A stretch of 64,000 bases of DNA from CALDTK01 sp965213735 (GCA_965213735.1 CBDCAB010000005.1:1-64000); one strand, 5' to 3'. Shown: positions 52,828 through 62,208, numbered from the stretch's first letter. The notes: generated by a model from the letters alone, not told the origin. Program-made: numbers and translations.

Positions 52828-53838
52828 ATGGCAACGTTTGGCTACCAGATTTCTCAGGAACAATTTCCCCCACGTCGGCTCTTGGAGCTTGCTCGGCAAG
52901 CGGAGGCAGCAGGCTTTGACGAACTAGCTAGTTCTGATCATTTCTTTCCGTGGAGCCATGCCCAGGGTCAGAGTGGATTTACGTGGAGCTGGCTTGGGGC
53001 TGCACTCGAAACGACCTCTATTCCGATTGGCGTCGTCAATTGTCCGGTGGAGCGCTATCATCCTGTAATCATTGCGCAGGCTTGTGCCACTTTATGGCAG
53101 ATGTATCCCGGTCGCTTTTGGCCAACCTTTGGCAGTGGGGAATTCTTAAATGAACACATTACAGGCAATCATTGGCCTGAGAAAGCTGCCCGTAATCGCA
53201 AACTTGCCGAAGCAATAAGTATCATGTCGAGGCTGTGGGCAGGCGAGCATTTCACACATCGGGGAGAGTTCCTAGTTGCAGAAGAGGTTGAATTATTTAC
53301 GCTGCCTGATCCTGAAGATATTCCACCACTTATAGGATGTGCAATAACGGCGCGTACTGCTGCAGATATTTCTTCCTGGGCAAAAGGTCTATATACCGTC
53401 TGGAAGCCTCATGCTACTTTAGACGATACAGTGGATTCTTTCCTCACCGGCACTGAGACCCACGATACCGATCAAGAAGCCGAGCATGCTGAGCGCAACC
53501 CAGACAGGCCACTGATTTTGAAGGTTGATCTGGCTTGTGGTCCCACACGAGCTGCCGCGATAGAAGCGGCCTATCCGCAGTGGCGTACAAATGTGGGCGC
53601 AAGTGCCATACACGGAGAGTTGCGACTGCCAAAACAATTTGAACAAGCTTCTAAATTTATCACGCCTGATCAAGTTGCAGAATCTATCCGCATTTGTCAG
53701 GATCCGGAAGAGCACGTAGAGCTAATCAAGCGAGATTTAGCTATGGGTTTTGATAAGATCATTTTTCATAATGTAGGTCTAAATCAAGAATATTTTTTGG
53801 ATTGGTTTCCTCGTGAGGTATTATCGAGACTGCGTTAG
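52828..53838 (+). CDS. LLM-class flavin-dependent oxidoreductase
   Basis: The 336-residue TIM-barrel protein is of the luciferase-like (bacterial monooxygenase) fold: GFDELASSDHFFPW, IGVVNCPVERYHPVIIAQAC, GRFWPTFGSGEFLNEHITG and the C-terminal MGFDKIIFHNVG. It resembles the TIGR03885 group of probable non-F420 flavin oxidoreductases. Substrate unknown. It is divergent from the TreS-like gene, with a 159-bp gap holding one TTTTGGCGAAAGCTG motif (52738). Confidence 0.85.
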   Translation: MATFGYQISQEQFPPRRLLELARQAEAAGFDELASSDHFFPWSHAQGQSGFTWSWLGAALETTSIPIGVVNCPVERYHPVIIAQACATLWQMYPGRFWPTFGSGEFLNEHITGNHWPEKAARNRKLAEAISIMSRLWAGEHFTHRGEFLVAEEVELFTLPDPEDIPPLIGCAITARTAADISSWAKGLYTVWKPHATLDDTVDSFLTGTETHDTDQEAEHAERNPDRPLILKVDLACGPTRAAAIEAAYPQWRTNVGASAIHGELRLPKQFEQASKFITPDQVAESIRICQDPEEHVELIKRDLAMGFDKIIFHNVGLNQEYFLDWFPREVLSRLR

Positions 53839-53884
53839 GAGGAGAAAGCAGTAGGCGTTCGGATTTCTCAGGGCTCTGCGGCTG

Positions 53885-53945
53885 GCGCGCCCAGCACCTA
53901 GCCCCTAGCACCCAGCACCCACCTGACCACAAAATTGTGGTCAGG
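53885..53945. repeat. CCCAGCAC/CTAGCAC heptamers plus CCTGACCACAA palindrome
   Basis: Four to five heptamers of the CCTAGCA/CCCAGCA type lead directly into the palindrome with arms CCTGACCACAAA and ATTGTGGTCAGG (53922-53945). The same order, heptamers then palindrome, occurs at 26957-26998. Confidence 0.85.
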
Positions 53946-54048
53946 CCAGCTCTCCCAAAGTTTCTCACATACGCGATACAATACACTGCGATGGCACAGT
54001 GTTAATAGGATGTTCACCAACACGTGCAAATGGCTAAAGATCAATTAC

Positions 54049-54285
54049 ATGAATCGACCTTCTACACCAAACCAACTCGTGCGCCTGGCGTACGGGGAGT
54101 TGCCCCTTCTGGAGCGACTCGAAACTGAGTTCGCCCTCGAGGAGAACTACACCCTGCGCGAGGATTATAAGGAGCTGCGGCGCGCTCTCGATGAGCTGCC
54201 CCGAGTGACCTTCCGTCCTGCGCAATCCTCCATTGATACAATTCTTGCCTACAGCAAGATGAGCTCTTTGGAAGCTTTAGCCTAA
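54049..54285 (+). CDS. Small helical protein of unknown function
   Basis: The 78-residue protein (ATG at 54049, MNRPSTPNQLVRLAYGELPL) is predicted helical with LLERLETEFALEENYTLRED and ends in SSLEALA. No domain was recognised; the size and composition resemble small conserved Bacteroidota proteins. Longer upstream starts would run into repeat DNA and are unlikely. It precedes recA by 278 bases. Confidence 0.6.
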   Translation: MNRPSTPNQLVRLAYGELPLLERLETEFALEENYTLREDYKELRRALDELPRVTFRPAQSSIDTILAYSKMSSLEALA

Positions 54286-54371
54286 CAGCTACTGAGACAC
54301 CCCCAGCAACATGATGATCGCTCTACTCACCTGTGAGTCGACTTTCGTCAAAACGAGTTGCTTAAAATTGA

Positions 54372-54405
54372 GGAGCCCTCTGCCGCTGACGCGGTGGGGG
54401 GCTCC
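54372..54405. terminator. Hairpin downstream of the small gene
   Basis: GGAGCCC pairs with GGGCTCC and an inner CCGC pairs with GCGG. No T-run follows, so termination strength is uncertain. Confidence 0.45.
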
Positions 54406-54477
54406 CCATTTGCGACCTCTGCTAAAGATGCGCAAAACTTTTTTGTGCAAACACTACAACATCCAACACATTTTGTT

Positions 54478-54485
54478 TATGTTTG
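54478..54485 (+). promoter_or_regulatory. Promoter -7 element upstream of recA
   Basis: TATGTTTG matches the Bacteroidota -7 consensus TAnnTTTG exactly, about 80 bases before the recA ATG. No TTG at the usual 17-23 base distance upstream was seen, so the assignment rests on the -7 block alone. Confidence 0.5.
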
Positions 54486-54563
54486 TGGCGTCGCACGGTG
54501 AGCCTGCAGCAAATCCGAGCACGAATCGAAACCCCCACTCAGAGAATCCGCCAAACACACATC

Positions 54564-55643
54564 ATGGCAAACGATAGAGAATCGAAACTAAAGGCTCTAC
54601 AACTCACTGTTGATCGCCTCGAAAAAAACTACGGCAAAGGAACCATCATGCGCTTGGGCGATAAGGCCCGCTCCGATGTCGATACCATACCATCGGGTTC
54701 CCTCGGCCTCGACTTGGCCCTCGGCATCAATGGTTTTCCCCGTGGCCGCGTAGTTGAAATCTACGGACCTGAATCTTCAGGTAAAACCACCCTGGCCATC
54801 CACGCCATCGCAGAGGTGCAGAAAAAAGGAGGTATCGCCGCCATCATCGACGCCGAACATGCCTTCGACCGCACCTACGCCGAAGCGCTTGGCGTAAATA
54901 CAGAAGACCTCTTTATTACGCAGCCAGACAACGGCGAACAAGCACTAGAAATCACCGAAAGCCTCATCCGATCGGGCGCCATGGACATTGTGGTGGTCGA
55001 CTCAGTAGCGGCACTCACGCCACGTGCTGAAATCGAAGGCGAAATGGGCGACTCTAAAGTTGGTCTACACGCCCGCCTCATGTCACAGGCTATGCGCAAG
55101 CTGACTTCAGCTATTGCCAAAACCAACTGCACCTGCATCTTTATCAATCAGCTGCGGGAAAAAATCGGCGTGCTCTTCGGCAATCCCGAGACCACTACAG
55201 GAGGCAACGCGCTCAAATTCTACGCCTCGATTCGCCTCGATATCCGTCGCAATGGCTCAGCCCTAAAAGACAAAGAGGGCAACGTCATCGGCAACCACGT
55301 CAAGGTGAAAGTGGTCAAGAACAAACTTGCTCCACCATTCCGGATTGCAGAGTTTGACATCATGTACGGCGAAGGCATTTCGAAAGTGGGTGAAATCGTC
55401 GACCTCGCCGTTGATTACGATATCATTCAAAAATCAGGAGCCTGGTACGCCTATGACGAAGCCAAAATCGCCCAAGGTCGCGACGCAGCTAAGCGCTTTC
55501 TCAAGGATAATCCCGAAGTCGCCGACGAGATCGAGCTCAAGATCAAAGCGGCAATCAATCCCAAAGACACAGATACGGCAGAGCCCAGCGCCAATGGCGA
55601 CGGTAAAGGCAAAGCCGCACTGAAAAAAGAGGCCAAGGCATAA
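54564..55643 (+). CDS. recA: Recombinase RecA
   Basis: The 359-residue protein (ATG at 54564, MANDRESKLKALQLTVDRLE) forms filaments on single-stranded DNA and drives homologous recombination and the SOS response. Walker A is GPESSGKTTL, the Walker B-like stretch MDIVVVDSVAAL, and loop L2 is FGNPETTTGGNALKFYAS. The C-terminal tail is acidic and Lys-rich. The upstream frame from 54483 is not conserved. A strong terminator follows at 55728. Confidence 0.98.
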   Translation: MANDRESKLKALQLTVDRLEKNYGKGTIMRLGDKARSDVDTIPSGSLGLDLALGINGFPRGRVVEIYGPESSGKTTLAIHAIAEVQKKGGIAAIIDAEHAFDRTYAEALGVNTEDLFITQPDNGEQALEITESLIRSGAMDIVVVDSVAALTPRAEIEGEMGDSKVGLHARLMSQAMRKLTSAIAKTNCTCIFINQLREKIGVLFGNPETTTGGNALKFYASIRLDIRRNGSALKDKEGNVIGNHVKVKVVKNKLAPPFRIAEFDIMYGEGISKVGEIVDLAVDYDIIQKSGAWYAYDEAKIAQGRDAAKRFLKDNPEVADEIELKIKAAINPKDTDTAEPSANGDGKGKAALKKEAKA

Positions 55644-55727
55644 GCTCGCTTTCGAGCGACAGCCAACCGTCCCACTATGATACCACATCCACATGATCCG
55701 ATGTGGTACACTACTGATCCATTTGAT

Positions 55728-55761
55728 GCCCCACGCGCTCCGGCGGGTGGGGCTTTTTTTT
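55728..55761 (+). terminator. Intrinsic terminator of recA
   Basis: GCCCCAC pairs with GTGGGGC (55747-55753), followed by a run of eight T. A second hairpin (TACCACATC/GATGTGGTA, 55681-55708) lies just before it. Confidence 0.85.
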
Positions 55762-56047
55762 CGCTTAGGAAGTGGCACCTTCTATAAGCAAGAGTTTGAC
55801 TTTGTAGGTGGCGCTGCCCAGGGTTGCGCTGAACCGCATTCCTTTAAGTACAGGCCAATAGAAGAGGTATCATGTACCTAGCGCTCCCAGACGTGACGAT
55901 AAACCGGATTGCAGAATAACAGCCTGCCTCTTTACCAGCTCGGGAAGCTCCTACCATGTAACCCTTGACGGAGATATTAAGCTTGAGCTGTTAGGAGCCT
56001 GAGCCGCAAGAAGTAACTTGACCAAGCTGGTCAGATAAGGCCCGCAT
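55762..56047. other. 286-bp intergenic stretch between recA terminator and gldD
   Basis: No gene, tRNA or clear repeat was found. The stretch receives recA transcripts from the left and gldD transcripts from the right. Confidence 0.5.
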
Positions 56048-56644
56048 CTACTGCCAACGCAGCGTCTCAATCACCTGCAATAAGTCATCCTGGAGAAACT
56101 CATAAACTGGAGCAAGCGAATCTGCATTCGCAGCAGCATCTACGTAAAGTGCGCCGCGCAAAAAATGATTGGTGCTATCCGTCACATAAAATTGAAACGG
56201 TGAGGCCACATCACCCTCGAGTTGAAAAGCAAATCCGTACACCTGCGCATCAGGTTTGGTTATCGCCAACTCATCAATATAATTGGCCACCACATTGTGT
56301 TTGCCCGCTAGATCAAAGGCATCATCACGCAAGCGCTCGAAATCTTTGAGTTCATCCACCTCATAATAACTAAAGTGCACGCGACCATTTAGGGCTGGTG
56401 TCACTAGATTAAACCAGCAGGGATGTAGTGGCTTGTCGTCAAAGTAGGTGGTGTCCCGCTCGACAGTCACGTAGCTCGGTTTGGAGAAGCTAAAAGGGCA
56501 AACTTCCAAGGCGAAGGAGTCGGCGCTGCCCGTGGGATACAGCACCCGTGGATAGGCGCGAGGCTTGGGCAGCGAACTTGTTTCATCGGTGCAGGCGGTG
56601 GCTAATATACAACAGCTGAGAATAAGTAGAAAGATTCTGCTCAT
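56048..56644 (-). CDS. gldD: Gliding motility lipoprotein GldD
   Basis: The 198-residue protein has a lipoprotein signal (ILLILSCCILATAC). The GldD pattern PKPRAYPRVLYP, YVTVERDTTYFDDKPLHPCW and NVVANYIDELAITKPDAQVY matches the family. GldD is needed for gliding and type IX secretion in flavobacteria; its molecular role is not established. It overlaps gldE by four bases, as in known gliding species. Confidence 0.92.
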   Translation of the reverse strand: MSRIFLLILSCCILATACTDETSSLPKPRAYPRVLYPTGSADSFALEVCPFSFSKPSYVTVERDTTYFDDKPLHPCWFNLVTPALNGRVHFSYYEVDELKDFERLRDDAFDLAGKHNVVANYIDELAITKPDAQVYGFAFQLEGDVASPFQFYVTDSTNHFLRGALYVDAAANADSLAPVYEFLQDDLLQVIETLRWQ

Positions 56645-58098
56645 ATCGACTCCTCCACGTTGGCTGGTAAAGTGATGCGGATACGCTCGATTCGACGACG
56701 TGTCACGGCCTCAGCCTGCAGTTGTAAATCACCTACATGCACAATACGTTTCGGGCGTGGCAAGAAACCAATTTGCTCGAGCATTACACCAGCCAGCGTA
56801 TCGGCTTCACCGCGAATCTCATCGAGATGTGTACTAGGTAAGCCCATCAAGCGCAAGGCATCTGTTAATTGGGTTTTACCTTCAAAACGATAATTCCGCT
56901 CATCTAGCTTTTCGAATTCTATTTCTAAATCATCATCAAATTCATCTTTAATGTCGCCAATCACCTCTTCGAGAATATCCTCGAGGGTAACGATACCACT
57001 CGTGCCTCCAAATTCATCAACGACAATAGCCATGTGCATATGCTCCTCCTGAAACTCGCGAAGCAGTTCGTGAATGCGTTTACTCTCTGGAGCATACATC
57101 AGATTTGCGCTCACCAGTGGGCGCCAGTCAAAGTCGGCAGCTTCACGCGTATGGCGAATGAGATCCTTGGCGTAGAGGATACCGACTATGGTGTCCAGAT
57201 CTTCTTCATAGACAGGTATCCGGCTGTAACTCGAATCACGAATGACCTTCAGCACCTCCTGGTAATTTACTTCCGTAGAAATGGCAACAACATCCGAGCG
57301 TGCCTGCATGATTTGGCGCACGGTCACATCACCAAACGTGACTAGCCGCTTGAGAATATCGCGCTCGCCGGCAAGTTCAGCCTCATCGCGAACAGTGAGG
57401 TCGATAGCCTGATCGAGTTCTTCTCGACTGGCAGCACTTGCACCCTGGTGTTTGCGCAAGCGAGCCTCGATGCCCCGACTCGAGCGGACGAGGGCACTGC
57501 TAAAGGGAGCAAAAATTGAGAGCAAGACTGTCAACGGACCGCTCATCACCTTCGCGAGCTGCATGTTTTGCGAGCGGGCATAAACCTTAGGCGTTACCTC
57601 CCCAAACAGCACGAGTAAAAAGGTCACCCCCACCACCGTGATCACAAAGCGGAGTGTGTTGGCCAACTCCACGGGGTTGATCAACTCCGAAGCACTGAGG
57701 CTGACAGTGCCAACGACATTAGCAATTCCCTGCGCCCAGGCCTGGAATTGTGTTTCCGGAAAAAATTGCCGCACCACGAACTCCGAGAGGAGCACAATGG
57801 CAATGTTGATGAAATTGTTGGCAATTAGAATAGTGGCCAACAGGCGATACGGGCGCTGCTTGAGTGCCAGAATCCGCTTGCCTGCGACAGAATTTTCATC
57901 GCGCAGCTGGTTGAACTGCGCAGGTGTCAACGAGAAGAAGGCCACTTCGCTACCACTCACCAAGGCAGATAGCGCGAGCAGCAGCACGAGCAGGGCCAAG
58001 CCAGACCAGGGGTTGAAGCCCACATCTGCAAGCAGCAGTGCTACATCAAAATCAATATGAATGGGCCAGCTCAAACTGGGGCCAGGGTCGGCGTCCAA
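56641..58098 (-). CDS. gldE: Gliding motility-associated CNNM/CBS protein GldE
   Basis: The 485-residue protein has a CNNM membrane domain (about 30-215, with LALLVLLLALSALVSGSEVA and FFSLTPAQF), two CBS domains (VRQIMQARSDVVAISTEVNY; VDEFGGTSGIVTLEDILEEV) and a CorC domain (LDERNYRFEGKTQLTDALRL). It is a paralogue of the protein at 38602. Synteny mutY-ssb-gldE-gldD identifies it as GldE, which supports GldD function. Confidence 0.92.
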   Translation of the reverse strand: MDADPGPSLSWPIHIDFDVALLLADVGFNPWSGLALLVLLLALSALVSGSEVAFFSLTPAQFNQLRDENSVAGKRILALKQRPYRLLATILIANNFINIAIVLLSEFVVRQFFPETQFQAWAQGIANVVGTVSLSASELINPVELANTLRFVITVVGVTFLLVLFGEVTPKVYARSQNMQLAKVMSGPLTVLLSIFAPFSSALVRSSRGIEARLRKHQGASAASREELDQAIDLTVRDEAELAGERDILKRLVTFGDVTVRQIMQARSDVVAISTEVNYQEVLKVIRDSSYSRIPVYEEDLDTIVGILYAKDLIRHTREAADFDWRPLVSANLMYAPESKRIHELLREFQEEHMHMAIVVDEFGGTSGIVTLEDILEEVIGDIKDEFDDDLEIEFEKLDERNYRFEGKTQLTDALRLMGLPSTHLDEIRGEADTLAGVMLEQIGFLPRPKRIVHVGDLQLQAEAVTRRRIERIRITLPANVEESI

Positions 58099-58185
58099 GC
58101 GCGGGGGATTGGTGAAGCAGAGAAACGCAAGTCTGCGGAGGGGGTTACACGTGGGGTTGTGAGGCGCTAAAGGGGTGTTATTGCT

Positions 58186-58686
58186 TTAGAACGGAAGATC
58201 GCTCTCGTCGTTCGCATTGTCCGACGAAGGTGCAGCACTTTGTTGACTTGAAGTGTCGGCCTTGGGAGAAAGGGTGATTCCAGGATTCTCTTGTGGCTCA
58301 GCATCATGAGATTCAGTATCCGGAGTGGATTCGTCAGCTTGGTAGCTGCTGTCTTGCCCATCGCGGCGGTTGAGTACGCGAAAATAGCTGGCTACCACTT
58401 CGGTTGTACGTCGAGACTGGCCCTCTTTATCCTGCCACTGACGCGTAGTGAGTTTGCCGTCGAGGTACACTAGCATGCCTTTGCGAAGTTGAGTTTCAGC
58501 TCGCTCGGCAAGGTGCCGCCACAGCAACACGTCGTGCCATTCGGTCGCATTTTGCCAGTTGCCATTTTGGTCCTTGTAGCTTTCGTTGGTAGCAACAGAA
58601 AATTTCGCGACAGCCACGCCACTTTCCAGTCTTCTCAGCTCAGGGTCTTTGCCTAGATGGCCAATGAGGGTCACTTTGTTGATCAT
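58186..58686 (-). CDS. ssb: Single-stranded DNA-binding protein
   Basis: The 166-residue protein has an OB-fold (INKVTLIGHLGKDPELRRLE, FSVATNESYKDQNGNWQNAT, LVYLDGKLTTRQWQD) in residues 1-110, a flexible Ser/Asp-rich linker and the acidic tip ESDLPF that binds partner proteins. It lies between mutY and gldE on the same strand, as expected in this phylum. Confidence 0.96.
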   Translation of the reverse strand: MINKVTLIGHLGKDPELRRLESGVAVAKFSVATNESYKDQNGNWQNATEWHDVLLWRHLAERAETQLRKGMLVYLDGKLTTRQWQDKEGQSRRTTEVVASYFRVLNRRDGQDSSYQADESTPDTESHDAEPQENPGITLSPKADTSSQQSAAPSSDNANDESDLPF

Positions 58687-58700
58687 ATCTATAGCGAAAT

Positions 58701-59789
58701 CTACGGCGAAGTCTCGAATTGTAAGGCAGGTGTGCAGTTATTCAAGTAGCGGTCGAGCAGGCGAGGAATTCCTCGTGAAGCAAGTTCGGTGTCAGTCAGC
58801 CACTCACCAGCTAGCGTGAGTTGAGGTTTAGATGCTTCGATGCGGTAGTGCGAATAGCGCGCGTGGAGATCCTGATGGCTCAGCACATGTTTGGTCGGTT
58901 GCAATACTGCGTGCAGCTTTACTGAATGTCGGTTTAGGTCGAGCCATGTTGCTAGCTGTTTTGTAATCGCTCGCCTTTCGGCAAAACCAGAGGCTGTTTC
59001 GAGCAGTGGTAAATCATACAATCCTTGCCAGATATCGCCCGCACCACGTCGAACTAGAAAAATTCGTTGGTCTGAATCTTCGAGGTGGAGGTAGTCGAAA
59101 AAGCGTGAGCGGCGTTTGAGTTTGCCCTCCTTGATGGGCAAGAGCTGTGTTTTGTTTTGCGAAAGCGCTACACAAGTATCTGCTAAAGGACAAGTGGAGC
59201 ATAGCGGCTGCTTGGGGCGACACACCAAAGCGCCAAAATCCATAATGGCTTGATTGTATGCAGCAGCATGTGCGGGTGGCAGTTTATCCTCAGCCAGCGC
59301 GCGAAACAGCTTTTGCCCGCTCGGCTTGTCTATGGGCGCCTCGATGCCGAAGTAGCGCGACAAAACTCGATAAACGTTGCCATCGACTACCGCCACTGGC
59401 TCGTCATAGGCAAAACTCGCAATTGCGGCCGCGGTATAGGGGCCGACTCCAGGCAACTCTAGCAGACTTTTATATGTGTCGGGAAAGCTGCCACCAGCTG
59501 CGACCACCTGTTTTGCGGAAGCGTGCAAATTGCGGGCACGAGAATAATAGCCAAGCCCCTGCCATAAGTTAAGCACCTCATCCTCAGTAGCAGCAGCCAG
59601 GTGTTGGACCTCCGGAAACGCCTCCACGAAGCGTAGGTAGTAAGCCTCACCTTGCTCCACCCGCGTCTGCTGCAGAATAACTTCACTCAGCCAAATCTTG
59701 TAGGGATCGCGCTCACCCCGCCAGGGCATCGGCCGCTGCACCACACGCGCCCACTCCAACAAGACCTCAGCAAATGCAGAAACTTTCAC
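58701..59789 (-). CDS. mutY: A/G-specific adenine glycosylase
   Basis: The 362-residue DNA repair enzyme removes adenine opposite 8-oxoguanine. It has MPWRGERDPYKIWLSEVILQ, the helix-hairpin-helix LLELPGVGPYTAAAIASFAY, the catalytic Asp region VAVVDGNVYRVLSR, the iron-sulfur motif CRPKQPLCSTCPLADTC and a C-terminal NUDIX-like domain. The start is the GTG at 59789; a TTG at 59807 is possible. One TTTTGCCGAAAGGC motif lies in frame. Confidence 0.96.
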   Translation of the reverse strand: MKVSAFAEVLLEWARVVQRPMPWRGERDPYKIWLSEVILQQTRVEQGEAYYLRFVEAFPEVQHLAAATEDEVLNLWQGLGYYSRARNLHASAKQVVAAGGSFPDTYKSLLELPGVGPYTAAAIASFAYDEPVAVVDGNVYRVLSRYFGIEAPIDKPSGQKLFRALAEDKLPPAHAAAYNQAIMDFGALVCRPKQPLCSTCPLADTCVALSQNKTQLLPIKEGKLKRRSRFFDYLHLEDSDQRIFLVRRGAGDIWQGLYDLPLLETASGFAERRAITKQLATWLDLNRHSVKLHAVLQPTKHVLSHQDLHARYSHYRIEASKPQLTLAGEWLTDTELASRGIPRLLDRYLNNCTPALQFETSP

Positions 59790-59846
59790 GGCTGCAAAGG
59801 GAAGCAAAAAGCTACAATAACGCGCCTGCCCTACACAATGGTCACT

Positions 59847-60386
59847 TTAGTAGCGACTGGTAAGCCGGGTAAAGGCATAATTATCATAGCGCTTATTTAT
59901 GAGCGCCTTGAGCTCTTTGCGCGCGAAGAATATTCGACTCTTAATAGTACCGAGCGGCATGCCCAGCTGATCGGCAATTTCTTGATACTTAAAGCCCCGG
60001 TAGTGCAGCAAAAAAGGCGTGCGCAGAGACTCGTCAAGGTTGGCAATCATTTCGCGCAGCTCCTGCATAAAAATTTCCGTTTCTGCGCGGTTGCCAATAC
60101 TGTCCCACCCCGAGTTGAGGTAATATAAATTCTCGGAGCTGTCCATAATGGAGTTGCGTTTGACCTTGCGGCGATAGTTGTTGATGAAGATGTTCTTCAT
60201 TATCGTAAACAGCCAGGCTTTGAAATTGGTGCCGGCGCGAAATTTCTCCCGGTTGGTCATGGCCCGAAAGGCGGTCTCCTGATAGAGATCCTTTGCATCC
60301 TCCGGATTTTTGGTGAGGTTGTAGGCAAACGCCTGCAGCATGCCAGTCATCTGGTAAAAACGATCATCAAACTCGACAGTAGACAT
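59847..60386 (-). CDS. ECF RNA polymerase sigma factor (housekeeping type)
   Basis: The 179-residue protein has region 2 (FAYNLTKNPEDAKDLYQETA..NFKAWLFTIMKNIFINNYRR) and region 4 (HYRGFKYQEIADQLGMPLGT). It resembles the widely conserved RpoE-like sigma of Bacteroidota that has no adjacent anti-sigma gene, as here. A promoter-like TTG-N18-TAGTTTTG lies 48-76 bases upstream. It follows lptG on the same strand after 219 bases. Confidence 0.9.
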   Translation of the reverse strand: MSTVEFDDRFYQMTGMLQAFAYNLTKNPEDAKDLYQETAFRAMTNREKFRAGTNFKAWLFTIMKNIFINNYRRKVKRNSIMDSSENLYYLNSGWDSIGNRAETEIFMQELREMIANLDESLRTPFLLHYRGFKYQEIADQLGMPLGTIKSRIFFARKELKALINKRYDNYAFTRLTSRY

Positions 60387-60433
60387 GCGTTGCGGGTTTA
60401 AATGAGCTGCCCTGGCACTCGCTTTGTTTAACG

Positions 60434-60462
60434 CAAAACTACGTCTAGGTTCAACAAACCAA
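60434..60462 (-). promoter_or_regulatory. Promoter of the ECF sigma gene
   Basis: On the minus strand TTG-N18-TAGTTTTG fits the Bacteroidota consensus TTG/TAnnTTTG in sequence and spacing, 48 bases before the start codon. Confidence 0.6.
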
Positions 60463-60578
60463 CGGGTGCAAGCGGTATGATTTTCCGCTGAGCAAGAAGC
60501 GAGAATCAGTCAAATTATCATAACTTGCTGATAGTCAAGTGCATAATCTGGAAACAGCTCCGTCAGTTTCTTCTCATA

Positions 60579-60598
60579 CTTTCAGTAATTTCTGAAAG
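60579..60598 (-). terminator. Weak hairpin after lptF/lptG
   Basis: CTTTCAG and CTGAAAG form a 7-bp stem eight bases downstream of the permease stop. There is no T-run, so termination is only a possibility. Confidence 0.35.
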
Positions 60599-60605
60599 GG
60601 CCGCT

Positions 60606-61694
60606 TTAGCGTTGAGCACGACTCAGTAGAAAAGCTGCCACCAGGGCAAAAACGGCGTTGGGTATCCACACTCCAACCACGGTTGGGATTGCCGCACTGT
60701 TAGCTAGCGTATGCGAGAAGCGACTAAGAAACACAAACACGAGTCCGAGCACGATTCCCGAGACGAGGTTGATCCCCATGCCTCCACGCGATTTGCGTCC
60801 GGCAATGGCGAGACCTATTAAGGTGAGGATGAAGACGCTGAAGGGCTCGGCGGTTCGCTTATCGCGTTCGATTTCAAAACTGCTGGTGTTGCCTACGCCC
60901 CGGGCGCGTTGCTTGTCGATATAAGCCATCAGGCCCGCAGTGCTCAGCTGGTCTTTTTCGTATTTATAGCGGATAAAATCACTTGGAAACAGTGGCAGTA
61001 GCGTATCTAAAGGAGCCGTTCGGGCTTCGACAAAACTTTCGTTTAAGCCATCAAAGGTTCGATAACTATGGTTGAAAAAGCGCCAGGAGCTATCTTGACC
61101 GTTCCACTGCGCCCGCGAGGCCGAAAGCATGCTCACCAGCCGTGGACCATCATAATTCTCCAGTCGAATATCGCGCGCTATACTATCCGTTTTGGAGTAA
61201 TGACGCACATAGACTTTGGAGCCGGGTGCTATAAACATGTGCACCTCCGAGTGATTGCCTAAATCCTTCTCCCGTCCGAGCTTTTCACGCTCAAACGCCA
61301 GTCGCTGCGCGTTGCCGTAGGGTACGATGACATGATTTAAGAGCAGCGCAAAACCTGCAATGATAGCGGCTGCAATCATGTAAGGTCGCGCAATCCGGGA
61401 CAAGCTCATACCTGCATTGAGCATTGACAATATTTCCGAATTACCCGCTAATCTACTGGTAAAGAAAATGACGGCAATTAGGGCATATAGCGGAATCAAC
61501 TGCGAATTGATGTACGGAATGTACCACAAGTAATATTCATTGAGCACTTCCGACCATGGAATCTCATTATCCAGAAAGCGCTGCACCATCTCCGAAAAGT
61601 TGATGATGGTCGCCACCAGCGTAAAGATCAATACGGTAAAGCCGAACGACTTTAGGTAGTTGCCAATGAGGTATTTATCGAGTCTTTTGAGCAA
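60606..61694 (-). CDS. LptF/LptG-family permease (YjgP/YjgQ)
   Basis: The protein of about 362 residues begins at the TTG at 61694 (LLKRLDKYLIGNYLKSFGFT), six membrane helices surround a periplasmic domain (about 115-260) and the family sequence LAGNSEILSMLNAGMSLSRI is present. It is the membrane component that moves lipopolysaccharide to LptC (encoded at 38021). The 198-residue upstream extension is read through array 2 and is not a real N terminus. It normally follows tgt directly in this phylum; here array 2 separates them. Confidence 0.9.
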   Translation of the reverse strand: MLKRLDKYLIGNYLKSFGFTVLIFTLVATIINFSEMVQRFLDNEIPWSEVLNEYYLWYIPYINSQLIPLYALIAVIFFTSRLAGNSEILSMLNAGMSLSRIARPYMIAAAIIAGFALLLNHVIVPYGNAQRLAFEREKLGREKDLGNHSEVHMFIAPGSKVYVRHYSKTDSIARDIRLENYDGPRLVSMLSASRAQWNGQDSSWRFFNHSYRTFDGLNESFVEARTAPLDTLLPLFPSDFIRYKYEKDQLSTAGLMAYIDKQRARGVGNTSSFEIERDKRTAEPFSVFILTLIGLAIAGRKSRGGMGINLVSGIVLGLVFVFLSRFSHTLANSAAIPTVVGVWIPNAVFALVAAFLLSRAQR

Positions 61695-62190
61695 GGGGGT
61701 TAGCTGCGCTGTTTTTTGCTTCGCGTTTTTGGCTTCGCTGTTTTTTGCTGTTCGGGGGGCTGTGCTGGGGTATGGTATCGCAAGGGTCGCAAAGGGAGGA
61801 CGCAAGGCACGCAAAGCAGGATGAGTGCTGTGCTGGGGTTGGTGGAGGGTTTCTGGCTTCGCTGTTTTTTGGCTTCGCCGTTTTTGCTGTTTGGGGGGCT
61901 GTGCTGGGGTTTTGGTATCGCAAGGGTTGCAAAGGGAGGACGCAAGGCACGCAAAGCAGGATGAGTGCTGTGCTGGGGATGGTGGAGGGTTTTTGGCTTC
62001 GCTGTTTTTTGGCTTCGCCGTTTTTGCTGTTCGGGGGGCTGTGCTGGGGTTATGGTATCGCAAGGGTCGCAAAGGGAGGACGCGAGGGGGGCGGCTTCGC
62101 CGGTTTTGGCTTCGCTGTTTTTTCAGCTTTGCTTGTTTTTTGGCTTCGCCGTTTTTGCTGTTTGGGGGGCTGTTTAGGGTGTGGTGTTTG
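61695..62190 (-). repeat. Mini-hairpin repeat array 2
   Basis: About three and a half units with a period near 140 bases, in the same form as array 1 but on the minus strand: AACAGCAAAAACGGC-GAA-GCC, A-runs, AGC-GAA-GCT, and the GGTATCGCAAGG element (plus strand). A stretch GATGAGTGCTGTGCTGGGG is specific to this array. It begins next to the lptF/lptG start codon. Confidence 0.85.
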
Positions 62191-62208
62191 TTGGTTTGGG
62201 GGGGGTGG

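Noticed and set aside
52669..52899. N-terminal extension of the TreS-like protein
   Set aside because: Cys/Arg-rich sequence unlike the family, and the ATG at 52668 gives the normal GH13 start.
55644..56047. tRNA or riboswitch in the recA-gldD gap
   Set aside because: No cloverleaf, T-loop or known riboswitch core could be found by eye; only the recA terminator and one small hairpin are supported.
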